From an uncultured Prevotella sp. (GTDB lineage Bacteria; Bacteroidota; Bacteroidia; Bacteroidales; Bacteroidaceae): a DNA stretch of 22,131 bases. Below the pieces are notes generated by a model that made no database searches, had not been told where the DNA came from, and worked only from the letters and a program-made list of their open reading frames with translations. The DNA lies in NCBI GenBank assembly GCA_900543585.1, contig UQRP01000039.1, positions 1-22,131 of the forward strand, read 5' to 3'. The translations under genes were made by a program, and so were the position numbers. Of this stretch, positions 7,215 through 13,992 are shown one piece after another; position 1 is the stretch's first letter; the number at the start of each line of letters is the position of its first letter.

Positions 7215-8102
7215 ATGATTTCCACATATCTTCCTTCCCATTCGTTCGCAGGGTTCCGTAGGCTGCTGCTTTGCAGCAGCGTTCTCATCGCGCTCATCTG
7301 CTCGTTCCCTGTCTCAGCCGGACGTCCAGTCAAGACACTCACCATCCTCCATACCAACGACACCCACAGCTGCATTATGCCACTCTCGCCCAACCTCGCC
7401 GACACCCTCCAGGCCGGACGTGGCGGTTTTCTCCGGCGCATCGCCATGCTCAAGGAGGAGCGTGCCAAGACGCCAGGACTCCTTCTCTTCGACAGCGGCG
7501 ACTTCTCGCAGGGTTCTCCCTACTACACGCTCTTCAAAGGCGACGTGGAGACAGGACTGATGAACAGCATGCACTATGACGCCGGAACCATCGGCAACCA
7601 CGAGTTCGACTTCGGACTTGAGAACATGGCCCGCATTTTCAAACGCCTCAACTTCCCCATCGTCTGCGCCAACTACCGCTTCCATGAATGCGGCCTCGAC
7701 AAGATTGTCAAGCCCTATGTCATCATCAAGCGCAACGGACTGAGAATCGGGGTCTTCGGACTGGCGCCCCAGCTCGACGGACTCGTAGATAAGAAGAACT
7801 ACCGAGAGACGGAATACCTCGACCCCGTGGCTACGGCGCAGCAGATGGCCGACATCCTGAGAAGGAAGAAGTGCGACCTCGTCATCTGCATCTCACACCT
7901 CGGATGGGAAGAGCAGGGCATGGGCGACCAGGAGCTCATCAGCCACACCAAGGGCATCGACCTCGTCCTCGGCGGACACAGCCACACCTACTTCAAAGCC
8001 CTCAGATATGTCAACAATGCCGACGGCAAACCCGTCCCCGACGACCAGAACGGCAAGAGTGGCATCTATATCGGCAAGATGGTGGTCACTTTAGAGCAAT
8101 AA
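7215..8102 (+). CDS. 5'-nucleotidase N-terminal metallophosphatase domain protein
   Basis: This 295-residue secreted protein is the catalytic half of a UshA-type 5'-nucleotidase. After a signal peptide (hydrophobic LLLCSSVLIALICSFPVSA) it shows the dimetal motifs in order: LHTNDTHS (Asp and His), FDSGDFSQGS (Asp), GNHEFD (Asn and His), ISHLGW (His) and GGHSHT (two His). The frame stops right after this domain (VVTLEQ), so the C-terminal substrate domain is supplied by the preceding gene. The gene order (C-domain before N-domain) is the reverse of the domain order in fused enzymes. The start ATG at 7215 is preceded by AATAAAGAAAACATC, an A-rich Bacteroidota leader. Confidence 0.92.
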   Translation: MISTYLPSHSFAGFRRLLLCSSVLIALICSFPVSAGRPVKTLTILHTNDTHSCIMPLSPNLADTLQAGRGGFLRRIAMLKEERAKTPGLLLFDSGDFSQGSPYYTLFKGDVETGLMNSMHYDAGTIGNHEFDFGLENMARIFKRLNFPIVCANYRFHECGLDKIVKPYVIIKRNGLRIGVFGLAPQLDGLVDKKNYRETEYLDPVATAQQMADILRRKKCDLVICISHLGWEEQGMGDQELISHTKGIDLVLGGHSHTYFKALRYVNNADGKPVPDDQNGKSGIYIGKMVVTLEQ

Positions 8103-8158
8103 AATGTTAAAAAACAGAGAAAAAACCGCGTGAGCTTTCCCAGTCGGCTAAAAATCAG

Positions 8159-8166
8159 TAACTTTG
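8159..8166 (+). promoter_or_regulatory. rplS: rplS promoter -7 box
   Basis: TAACTTTG fits the TAnnTTTG consensus exactly. Transcription would start near 8173, which is just where the folded leader begins. Confidence 0.6.
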
Positions 8167-8172
8167 CACCCG

Positions 8173-8257
8173 CTTTCCGGCCTGACCGCTGGTTGAGGGA
8201 AGAGTCCTCAGGCTATGTCAGGTGGGAACGACAAACAAATTTAATTATCAAATCAAA
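8173..8257 (+). ncRNA. Structured 5' leader of rplS (candidate L19 autoregulatory element)
   Basis: The leader can fold into a rod of three stacked helices: TTCC (8175-8178) with GGAA (8225-8228), a 2x2 internal loop, CCTGAC (8181-8186) with GTCAGG (8217-8222), an internal loop, and TGAGG (8194-8198) with CCTCA (8206-8210). An unpaired A/T-rich stretch then leads to the ATG. Ribosomal protein operons often carry such leaders, bound by their own product. The base pairing is seen; the regulation is inferred. Confidence 0.5.
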
Positions 8258-8617
8258 ATGGATTTAATTAAAGTTGCTGAGGAAGCATTTGCAACCGGCA
8301 AGAAAATTCCTGCATTCAAGGCAGGTGACACTATCACTGTCGCTTACAAAATCGTCGAGGGTTCTAAGGAGCGTATCCAGCTCTATCGTGGTGTCGTTAT
8401 CAAGATCAGCGGCCACGGTGACAAGAAGCGCTTCACAGTGCGCAAGATGTCTGGAACAGTAGGTGTGGAGCGTATCTTCCCCGCTGAGTCTCCTGCTATC
8501 GACCACATCGAGGTCAACAAGCACGGTAAGGTGCGTCGCGCTAAGCTCTACTATCTGCGCAAGCTCACTGGTAAGGCTGCACGCATTCAGGAGAGGCGAG
8601 TTGTCACAGGCGAGTAA
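8258..8617 (+). CDS. rplS: 50S ribosomal protein L19
   Basis: L19 lies at the 30S-50S interface of the ribosome. The start is the ATG of MDLIKVAEEAFATGKKIPAF at 8258; the frame is open 12 codons upstream from a GTG that lies inside the folded leader. The 119 residues match the family: FKAGDTITVAYKIVEGSKERIQ, YRGVVIKISGHG, FTVRKMSGTVGVERIFPAESP, and the signature VNKHGKVRRAKLYYLRKLTGKAARI. It is a single-gene transcription unit with its own promoter, leader and terminator. Confidence 0.98.
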   Translation: MDLIKVAEEAFATGKKIPAFKAGDTITVAYKIVEGSKERIQLYRGVVIKISGHGDKKRFTVRKMSGTVGVERIFPAESPAIDHIEVNKHGKVRRAKLYYLRKLTGKAARIQERRVVTGE

Positions 8618-8623
8618 AAAAGA

Positions 8624-8663
8624 AATAAAAAAGGTTTGGCCCTGCGGTCAAACCTTTTTTATT
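8624..8663. terminator. Bidirectional intrinsic terminator between rplS and the convergent small gene
   Basis: An 18-bp stem pairs 8624-8641 (AATAAAAAAGGTTTGGCC) with 8646-8663 (GGTCAAACCTTTTTTATT), with one G-T pair and a 4-nt loop CTGC. The A-run on one side and T-run on the other make it work in both directions, ending rplS and the minus-strand gene that stops at 8669. Confidence 0.92.
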
Positions 8664-8668
8664 TGCTC

Positions 8669-8965
8669 TTATTTGTAGTTGATACTGGCATCGGTATCGC
8701 CGTGGATGGCAGCCTCCAAGTCGGACCAGCTTTGGAAGCCGGCAAAGAGTGCCAAGCGGTTCTTCGTGGCCACCGACAGCTTGCGCTTGCCCGTGACGAG
8801 CTCCCACAGCTTCTTCAGTGAGGACGCACTCAGATTGATGTGATGATGATGTAACTTTGCAGACAGTTGGTCGAAATCAGAGGCATGTTTCCGCTCCTCG
8901 GCTTCCACCATTTCCTTGGTCTTCTTTCCTGCCTGTTCAATAAGCAGTTTTAAATCCCTTTTCAT
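8669..8965 (-). CDS. Small protein with a helix-turn-helix-like segment, unknown function
   Basis: This 98-residue protein starts with a charged helical region (MKRDLKLLIEQAGKKTKEMVEAEERKH). It is followed by a segment, about residues 45-88 (LSASSLKKLWELV, KRKLSVATKNRLALFAGFQSWSDLEAAI). That segment has the look of a short HTH-like module seen in other Bacteroidota hypothetical proteins (LS.STLKRLWGY...TL..LA.FLGY.SW.DF). DNA binding is possible but not shown. A -7 box TAACTTTG lies at the complement of 8992-8999, so it has its own promoter, and it shares the terminator with rplS. A histidine run (HHHH) sits near residue 40. Confidence 0.7.
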   Translation of the reverse strand: MKRDLKLLIEQAGKKTKEMVEAEERKHASDFDQLSAKLHHHHINLSASSLKKLWELVTGKRKLSVATKNRLALFAGFQSWSDLEAAIHGDTDASINYK

Positions 8966-8991
8966 TTTTCTTAATCTTTTCTAACGCACTG

Positions 8992-8999
8992 CAAAGTTA
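8992..8999 (-). promoter_or_regulatory. Promoter -7 box of the 98-residue protein gene
   Basis: The minus-strand TAACTTTG fits TAnnTTTG exactly, about 27 nt upstream of the ATG. Confidence 0.5.
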
Positions 9000-9090
9000 G
9001 CAATAATTGCAATGATATAGTCATCCCGCCACCACTTTTCTCACTTTTTTAACGCTGACATCAAACTTCTGTTGCTGTCACATTACTGGG

Positions 9091-9180
9091 ATGCAGGCCT
9101 ACGGCTTCTCTACGAAGATGACCGAGTCGGAGTGTGTCGCCAAACTCTTTGAGATGTATGCGAGAATGATTCAAAAATAG
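9091..9180 (+). pseudogene. Possible gene remnant (29-codon open frame)
   Basis: The 276-nt gap between 8966 and 9241 contains one short frame, MQAYGFSTKMTESECVAKLF and nine more residues ending at a TAG. Its composition is protein-like, and it reads like the tail of a longer gene. There is no promoter or ribosome-binding context for it, and I could not name a parent family. It may equally be chance. Confidence 0.2.
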
Positions 9181-9191
9181 CTATTCGATTA

Positions 9192-9223
9192 TTTGCGAAT
9201 TCCAATAATAATGCTTAACTTTG
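9192..9223 (+). promoter_or_regulatory. Complete Bacteroidota promoter of the higBA operon
   Basis: TTTG (9192-9195), a 20-nt spacer and TAACTTTG (9216-9223) make a textbook -33/-7 pair. Transcription would begin near 9230, 12 nt before the toxin ATG. HigA-type antitoxins usually repress their own promoter; no clear inverted repeat was seen here. Confidence 0.7.
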
Positions 9224-9241
9224 CGACAAAGACTATAAAAC

Positions 9242-9559
9242 ATGTTAGTTACTTTTGAAGAGCAATACTTGGAAGACCTTTATACAAAGGGCAAGGCTCA
9301 GGGGAAAAAATACCGCTACCAACCTCAGATTGTCAGAGGTTACCAGAAAGCGGTAAAGTTCCTGATTTCAGCCAAGCGAATAGAAGATTTATTTCCGATA
9401 AAGTCTTTGCATTTTGAAGCTCTTCATGGCAACAAAGAGGGACGATTCTCTATCAAGGCCAACGACCAGTATAGAGTTGAGTTCACTGTCACAAATGCAG
9501 AGGATGACATTCTCGTCTCCATCTGCAACATTTTAGAGTTGTCTAATCATTATAAATAA
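9242..9559 (+). CDS. higB: HigB-like type II toxin (RelE/ParE superfamily)
   Basis: This 105-residue protein has the size and layout of RelE/ParE-fold toxins that cleave mRNA on the ribosome. The core runs from MLVTFEEQYLEDLYTKGK through IVRGYQKAVKFL to LHFEALHGNKEGRFSIKANDQYRVEFTV and DILVSICNILELSNHYK. The arginines and the terminal beta strand with ELSNHYK are typical of the HigB branch. The toxin gene comes first, as is normal for hig systems. The antitoxin ATG follows directly on the toxin stop (TAA then ATG with no gap), which suggests coupled translation. Exact substrate preference cannot be read from the sequence. Confidence 0.88.
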   Translation: MLVTFEEQYLEDLYTKGKAQGKKYRYQPQIVRGYQKAVKFLISAKRIEDLFPIKSLHFEALHGNKEGRFSIKANDQYRVEFTVTNAEDDILVSICNILELSNHYK

Positions 9560-9892
9560 ATGATCATGGGAAAAGAGAAATATGCCAACAATATGATGTC
9601 TTCTATTCTTATTCATCCTGGAGAGATGCTTAAGGACGAAATAGAAGCACGCCACATCATGCAAAAAGATTTGGCCAAGAGAATGGGTGTCTCCTACACG
9701 GTCTTCAACGAGATTCTCAATGGCAAGCGCCCGATAACTACAGAATATGCCTTGCTCTTGGAGGCTGCCTTGGGCATTGATGCCGGTATATGGCTCCGCC
9801 TTCAGGCTGATTATAATATGCAAAAGGCAAAGAGCGACAAAACGTTCATCGCTCGGCTGGAACATATAAGAAAATGTGCGGCAGTATTATAA
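9560..9892 (+). CDS. higA: HigA-like antitoxin, XRE-family HTH
   Basis: This protein neutralises the upstream toxin and probably represses the operon. Its 110 residues contain the HigA signature: ILIHPGEMLKDEIEARHI, the HTH QKDLAKRMGVSYTVFNEILN, GKRPITTEYALLLEAALGIDAGIWLRLQADYN. This is close to the family consensus HPGE.L.EEL...Q..LA..LGVS...NEI..GKR.IT...AL.L...LG....WL.LQ..YD. An ATG at 9566 is an alternative start. The acyltransferase gene starts 17 nt after its stop. Confidence 0.9.
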   Translation: MIMGKEKYANNMMSSILIHPGEMLKDEIEARHIMQKDLAKRMGVSYTVFNEILNGKRPITTEYALLLEAALGIDAGIWLRLQADYNMQKAKSDKTFIARLEHIRKCAAVL

Positions 9893-9909
9893 TAGAACGG
9901 CTGTGGATA

Positions 9910-10869
9910 ATGAACAACCTTTATACATCAGAATTTCTGAACCGAGATTACACCTCCATCCTGCGCGGACTGTGTATGATTGCGATTGTGTTTTCTCACA
10001 CCGCCAATGAATTTTCCGCCTTATTGGCAGAATACCACATTGCCGGATTATTGATATGCGGAAGATTAGCTACTGGAATATTCTTCTTCCTGAGCGGATA
10101 TGGATTGACGCTGTCCATACAGCGAAATAGCATCGACCGTTCCTACGTTGTCAGGCATCTGCGACATCTTCTACTGCCTTATCTCATATTTTGGATATTC
10201 TATATCGTTGTGGGATTGCTTACGCGGACACTACCAACAGACATCTCTTTCTACACAGCGTTCTTCTTTTTGCGAATGCCATACGTGGATGCTTGGTTCT
10301 TCAAAACGATAATAGGCATTTATATTGTTTATTTCTTCCTTGCGAGATTCGTGAAAGCCCATGCCGGAATATGTATTTCTATTATCATTATCGTCTATGC
10401 CATGCTCCTTTCCACCACAGATGTATCAAGCTTTTGGTGGAATACAATCATGTGTTTCCCTTTAGGAATCCTATGCGCTAATCATATCGACCACTTCAAG
10501 AGAATGGTCTCATGGAAGGCGATTATCTTCTTGCTCTGCCTGGCTATTGCCTTCTACAAACTGTCCTTTCCTGTCTTTCTTGGGGAGGCGTTTCCTCCTT
10601 TGGCCATCAGCCTGTTTTGCGCTTTCCTCTCTATGAAGTTGAAAACAGCCCCGGGAAAGACCGTCATAGCCTTCATTGGGCAAAACAGCCTGTATATGTA
10701 CCTCATGGAGGAAATACCGATAGACTTCATCTCCTCTGCACAGACAGGATTTCTCGTTTATGTCGTCGGAGGAATAATTATGACCATCCTGCTGTCTTAT
10801 ACAGGCAAAAAGACAGAGACCCTCATAATGAGAATCTGCACCCCGCGGTCCGGGCAACAGAATTCATGA
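9910..10869 (+). CDS. Membrane acyltransferase (acyltransferase-3 / OafA-like family)
   Basis: This 319-residue integral membrane protein resembles acyltransferase-3 enzymes, which move acetyl or other acyl groups onto surface polysaccharides. The start is the ATG of MNNLYTSEFLNRDYTSILRG; the frame is open back into higA, to an ATG at 9874. Visible features are the N-terminal catalytic-type motif RGLCMIAIVFSHTANEF (His in FSH), GRLATGIFFFLSGYGLTLS, RHLRHLLLPYLIFWIFY, and about ten hydrophobic segments to the end. No polysaccharide cluster is nearby, so its acceptor is unknown. It lies 17 nt after higA on the same strand without a visible promoter of its own, so it is probably transcribed with the toxin-antitoxin genes. 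Confidence 0.85.
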   Translation: MNNLYTSEFLNRDYTSILRGLCMIAIVFSHTANEFSALLAEYHIAGLLICGRLATGIFFFLSGYGLTLSIQRNSIDRSYVVRHLRHLLLPYLIFWIFYIVVGLLTRTLPTDISFYTAFFFLRMPYVDAWFFKTIIGIYIVYFFLARFVKAHAGICISIIIIVYAMLLSTTDVSSFWWNTIMCFPLGILCANHIDHFKRMVSWKAIIFLLCLAIAFYKLSFPVFLGEAFPPLAISLFCAFLSMKLKTAPGKTVIAFIGQNSLYMYLMEEIPIDFISSAQTGFLVYVVGGIIMTILLSYTGKKTETLIMRICTPRSGQQNS

Positions 10870-10926
10870 CAGCACCAGCAGCTACGGCGTGGCTGCCCTC
10901 TTTTTCTTTGAGCGCGTGAGGAAAAA

Positions 10927-10980
10927 TCAAGAAAATCCCCGCTTCTTTCTTGACTGTTTCCATGAAAAGCCTTATATTTG
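10927..10980 (+). promoter_or_regulatory. Promoter with overlapping inverted repeat upstream of the nuclease-domain gene
   Basis: TTG (10950-10952), a 20-nt spacer and TATATTTG (10973-10980) form a good -33/-7 pair, with a predicted start near 10987 and a leader of about 18 nt. A perfect 8-bp inverted repeat, TCAAGAAA (10927-10934) and TTTCTTGA (10946-10953), covers the -33 element. It could be an operator or the tail of the acyltransferase transcript. Confidence 0.55.
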
Positions 10981-11004
10981 CACGTGGTAAAAGCACTCTC
11001 CACT

Positions 11005-11499
11005 ATGAGCAACGATTACAAGCTAATTCCCTATGGCATCTCCGATCTCGACGATGCCTTCGACGATGCCGCCCTTCACGGTGACTGGAAGCCGCTCGTC
11101 TCGTTCATCTGCCAGGCTTACCACGACACCACGGCCGTGCGCCAGCTCATCGAGGGCGGGCGCAACCTGCAGGGCTTCATGAATGCTTATCTCACGCTGA
11201 CCAACTACTATCTCGTGGCGCCAGAGATGGAGTTCTCGCACGGCTTCTGCGACTTTTTCCTACTGCCCAACTACGCAGTCTACCCAATGGTCAAGCACAG
11301 CTACATCCTTGAGCTGAAATACCTCAAGACCGACGCCACCGAGGCGGAGGCCGAGAAGCAGTGGGCTGAGGCGGTGGCGCAGATCAAGACCTACTCCGCT
11401 GACAAGAAGCTTCGCTCGATGCTCCACGGCACGCAGCTCCACCCCATCATCGTGCAGATGAAGGGCTATGACCTGGTGAGGTTTGAGGAGCAGTTGTAG
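11005..11499 (+). CDS. Stand-alone PD-(D/E)XK nuclease domain protein (PDDEXK_9 type, ATPase part absent)
   Basis: This 164-residue protein matches the C-terminal nuclease domain of the large Bacteroidota AAA-ATPase-like/PDDEXK_9 proteins of about 550 residues. The visible core is DWKPLVSFICQAYHDT, RQLIEGGRNLQGFMNAYLTL, FSHGFCDFFLLPN with the catalytic Asp, and YILELKYLK with the E-x-K pair. The N-terminus MSNDYKLIPYGISDL resembles the very start of the full-length proteins (YGISDF), so the ATPase may have been lost by an in-frame internal deletion. It has its own promoter. A degraded gene is the alternative, but the frame is intact and the catalytic residues are kept. Biological role unknown. 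Confidence 0.75.
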   Translation: MSNDYKLIPYGISDLDDAFDDAALHGDWKPLVSFICQAYHDTTAVRQLIEGGRNLQGFMNAYLTLTNYYLVAPEMEFSHGFCDFFLLPNYAVYPMVKHSYILELKYLKTDATEAEAEKQWAEAVAQIKTYSADKKLRSMLHGTQLHPIIVQMKGYDLVRFEEQL

Positions 11500-11558
11500 C
11501 TGTTCAAGTAATGTGCAGTAGTATTTGCAGACTACCGGGAACGGGAGACAAAAAACCG

Positions 11559-11595
11559 AGTCACACAAGTTTGTGTGACACAAACTTGTGTGACT
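11559..11595. repeat. 37-bp near-perfect palindrome
   Basis: Arms of 18 bp, AGTCACACAAGTTTGTGT (11559-11576) and ACACAAACTTGTGTGACT (11578-11595), are fully complementary around one central G. Each arm also contains its own small palindrome (ACACAA..TTGTGT), so the element could form a hairpin or a cruciform. It lies 60 nt after the nuclease-domain stop and is followed by TTTGGTTCTTTTAT, so it could act as a terminator. Confidence 0.85.
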
Positions 11596-11612
11596 TTGGT
11601 TCTTTTATATCT

Positions 11613-11699
11613 CTCGCCAAGACGCTAAGGGTGCAAAGAGGAAGTATGGAAGCTTATGAGTGGACGCTCTTTTTCACGCATAGCCGTGGAAGGCACAGA
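11613..11699. repeat. Degenerate dispersed-repeat motifs (cgccaag-acgc-aaag and ccgtggaaggcacaga types)
   Basis: CTCGCCAAGACGCTAAGG (from 11613) and CCGTGGAAGGCACAGA (11684-11699) resemble short period-7-like motifs found scattered between genes in many bacteria. Only one degenerate copy of each is present here. Apart from the palindrome, these motifs and a small open frame at 11789-11899, I see nothing else in 11500-11911. Confidence 0.3.
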
Positions 11700-11788
11700 T
11701 ACGAATACTGAGAGGAAATCAAGGCTACACTATTAGGCTCCCTATGGAAGGTTTATCGCCAACCACTTGTTGCGCACTTTAATCATCA

Positions 11789-11899
11789 TTATTTCACTTT
11801 TCTAAGAACTAGAACAGAAATAATTGATGCTATAACTGCTAAACTCTTCTTGATAAAGCCTTCGACTTTAGCTGGCTTAATTTTCTTTTTGTCTTTCAT
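11789..11899 (-). CDS. 36-residue single-span membrane peptide, unknown function
   Basis: The frame starts at an ATG 12 nt after the stop of the 346-residue gene and reads MKDKKKIKPAKVEGFIKKSL, then AVIASIISVLVLRKVK. A very basic N-terminus is followed by one hydrophobic segment (about residues 20-32) and a basic tail, the layout of a small inner-membrane peptide. It has no recognised family. Close spacing and same strand suggest translation from the same transcript as the upstream gene. A toxin-like or regulatory role is conceivable but unsupported. Confidence 0.45.
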   Translation of the reverse strand: MKDKKKIKPAKVEGFIKKSLAVIASIISVLVLRKVK

Positions 11900-11911
11900 A
11901 ATAGATAAACT

Positions 11912-12952
11912 TTATTGATTACTGAACTCTAAGAACCGATCTGTTGACATACTGATGTCAAGATTAAAAGTCTTATTGAAACTCGGAATAAGTTTTTCCT
12001 TTATATCATTTGTATAAGAGAATATGTTGTCTCGTATATCGTGATAGTCTGTCATATCACCTCCTGTAAGGTAGTCCACTTTCTTTTCCATGTCTTCATT
12101 AAGGACACGTAAACAGAAAGACTCTATACTCTTGTGATTGTTTGCTATTACATCAGCATTTGCTCCTCTTTCAAGAAGAATAATATCTGACAGTTTTAGC
12201 ATATTATAATATTTATATAGGCCATAGACCAAGCTATTATATGCCTGTTCTTTCTTGTCTGCAATATTATCCATAGGGTTAGTTATTGCAGCCAGGAAAT
12301 TATTCCATGCATTGTCTGGTGCATTTTGAAGAACTCTAGCCAGAGTGTCCAATTCAAAATGGACTTGACACAACCCTTGACGCATAGTGCGATAAACGTT
12401 GAAAGATGCATTCCTTCTCTCCGTTTCACTTTCAAATGTCGGATATGCTAGCACATAGGCCTGGAAACCTCCGATTATAGAACCTAATCTATCTGTCCGT
12501 TGCCCTTCCAACAAAATCTTCTGATTTTCTTTAATTTCATTTAGTTGCCCAGAGATTTTCTGGAGCATTCCATACATGGATATATTAGATAAAACATCAG
12601 AAACCGCTTTGGGGTCAACATTTTCTTTTAAATACAGTTGTCCGACAGCACCTCTGTGACCACTTTCATATATAGTTGTCGTGAAGCAGCCTTCAGCCTT
12701 ACTCCCAAGATGCGCTATGCCTTTTCTCAGTTTTTCTTGAAATTCGGCAGGTATTTGTACTTCCAAGTGCTTTGATTGTAGCTTACTCAAAACGCTTCCA
12801 AACATATTCAGGTCACAAAACCTATTGAAGAAACTAAAAGTTTTTTCTTTTACTAATGGATGTATCAAAGTTGGCAGGGAAAAGTCTGTAAAGACATCGT
12901 CTTGACTCTTTCTTGCAACATCTGTGGATACTTTTAATATGTTATTTTTCAT
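11912..12952 (-). CDS. Protein of unknown function (346 residues) with a short coiled coil
   Basis: I do not recognise a named family. The protein has no signal peptide or membrane segment. A middle region (about 130-155: MLQKISGQLNEIKENQKILLEGQR) looks like a short coiled coil, preceded by RGAVGQLYLKENVDPKAVSD. The C-terminal half is helical and charged. The layout (a GQL-beta segment, then a coiled coil, then a helical region) recalls uncharacterised proteins of Firmicutes and Bacteroidota found in accessory regions. It starts 67 nt after the UDG-like gene and is followed after 12 nt by a 36-residue membrane peptide, so the three may form one transcript. Base composition is AT-richer than the core genes. 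Confidence 0.75.
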   Translation of the reverse strand: MKNNILKVSTDVARKSQDDVFTDFSLPTLIHPLVKEKTFSFFNRFCDLNMFGSVLSKLQSKHLEVQIPAEFQEKLRKGIAHLGSKAEGCFTTTIYESGHRGAVGQLYLKENVDPKAVSDVLSNISMYGMLQKISGQLNEIKENQKILLEGQRTDRLGSIIGGFQAYVLAYPTFESETERRNASFNVYRTMRQGLCQVHFELDTLARVLQNAPDNAWNNFLAAITNPMDNIADKKEQAYNSLVYGLYKYYNMLKLSDIILLERGANADVIANNHKSIESFCLRVLNEDMEKKVDYLTGGDMTDYHDIRDNIFSYTNDIKEKLIPSFNKTFNLDISMSTDRFLEFSNQ

Positions 12953-13019
12953 AGTTTACGTTTGACTATAAAAGCAGGATTATTTAAAGGCATAGGGACG
13001 TACCAATAATGCCCTTAAC

Positions 13020-13802
13020 TCATATCTTTCCCGATTTAAGAAATGACCTTGCGATTTCAAACACATAATCATATTTATTCTTGATACTGATATGAGCACT
13101 TGGATGAACTGAATAGACTATCAGCGTCCCAGTTTGGGGGGAATAGCGCAGGTTTTGCTCATTGCCAATTTTGACAAGTCCAGCACTAAGATAGGATTGA
13201 TTTATCATGAAATCATAATTTTCACTTCCAGCACATACTATTATGTTTGGATTGATCATCTTGACTTCTTGTTGAATCAAATCACCATAACCCCACGGTT
13301 CTTTCTGTGTTGGAATGTGAAGGTGATACTTCAATGCCTTGGGATCTGTTTCACCACCGCCAGGGGTTTTCTTGGCTTCCATTACTGCAAATGGCTGTGT
13401 GCGGACAAAAAGCTTAACTTCTTCTATATGTTTCTCTACTTCTTCAAACCACCAATCGTTATTTGCATCGATCTTTGACAGGCTCCATAAGAAGTAAGCA
13501 AGATATTTCGTAATGGGATACTTAAGTTCTCTGTTTTCTTTGCATCGAGTTGTATCACCGGAGAACCAAATCCTAATATTCTGACTTTCACGTTCATCCT
13601 TATTATTACTTTGATTTTGCTCCTTAAGTAGAAAGAGAACTCTTCTTTTAGACTTATTCCAAAAGGGAGTCAATTCGTCATCGGATAGGTCATTATACAT
13701 GAGTCCGTCTTCCGTGAAGAGTTCTTCTCCGTCCCGGTCAACGAGTCTTTGTCTCCATGTGGGGAAGAGCCGATGGTTTAACTCAGAGTTTATGTTATTC
13801 AT
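13020..13802 (-). CDS. Uracil-DNA-glycosylase-like superfamily protein, paralogue 1
   Basis: This 260-residue protein shares a set of ordered motifs with the gene at 17689-18486: EDGLM (31-35), KRRVLFLLKE (52-61), PFAVMEAKK with GG after it (137-149), PNIIVC (185-190) and HPS (233-235). The last three follow the order of the UDG fold: an N.vK-like strand, the lrP..IV..G strand, and the HPS motif that inserts into DNA. The classical motif A water-activating residues are not recognisable, so activity on uracil is doubtful. It is followed on the same strand by the 346-residue gene. The relation to the paralogue is seen directly; the UDG link is inference. No clear promoter box was found; the 190 nt upstream hold no other gene. 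Confidence 0.6.
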   Translation of the reverse strand: MNNINSELNHRLFPTWRQRLVDRDGEELFTEDGLMYNDLSDDELTPFWNKSKRRVLFLLKEQNQSNNKDERESQNIRIWFSGDTTRCKENRELKYPITKYLAYFLWSLSKIDANNDWWFEEVEKHIEEVKLFVRTQPFAVMEAKKTPGGGETDPKALKYHLHIPTQKEPWGYGDLIQQEVKMINPNIIVCAGSENYDFMINQSYLSAGLVKIGNEQNLRYSPQTGTLIVYSVHPSAHISIKNKYDYVFEIARSFLKSGKI

Positions 13803-13992
13803 GTTATTTTCGCTAATTAATTAGTAAAAGCTGGCATAAAACCGAAGTAATAGTTGTCCTTTTCCTTCTGTAAGTTTAGTTTTCAAGAATTTGATAACAA
13901 AATACAGAAAAGAGAATCTAATATCTCATGTCTTTAAGGTATTGCAGCAACAACAGAGTGATGTTGAAGTGCAATGACCAATGTTTTATTAG

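Noticed and set aside
7262..7280. Perfect 8-bp hairpin GCTGCTGC-TTT-GCAGCAGC
   Set aside because: It lies inside the signal-peptide codons (Leu/Ser run) of the metallophosphatase gene and has no T-run; probably a coincidence of codon choice.
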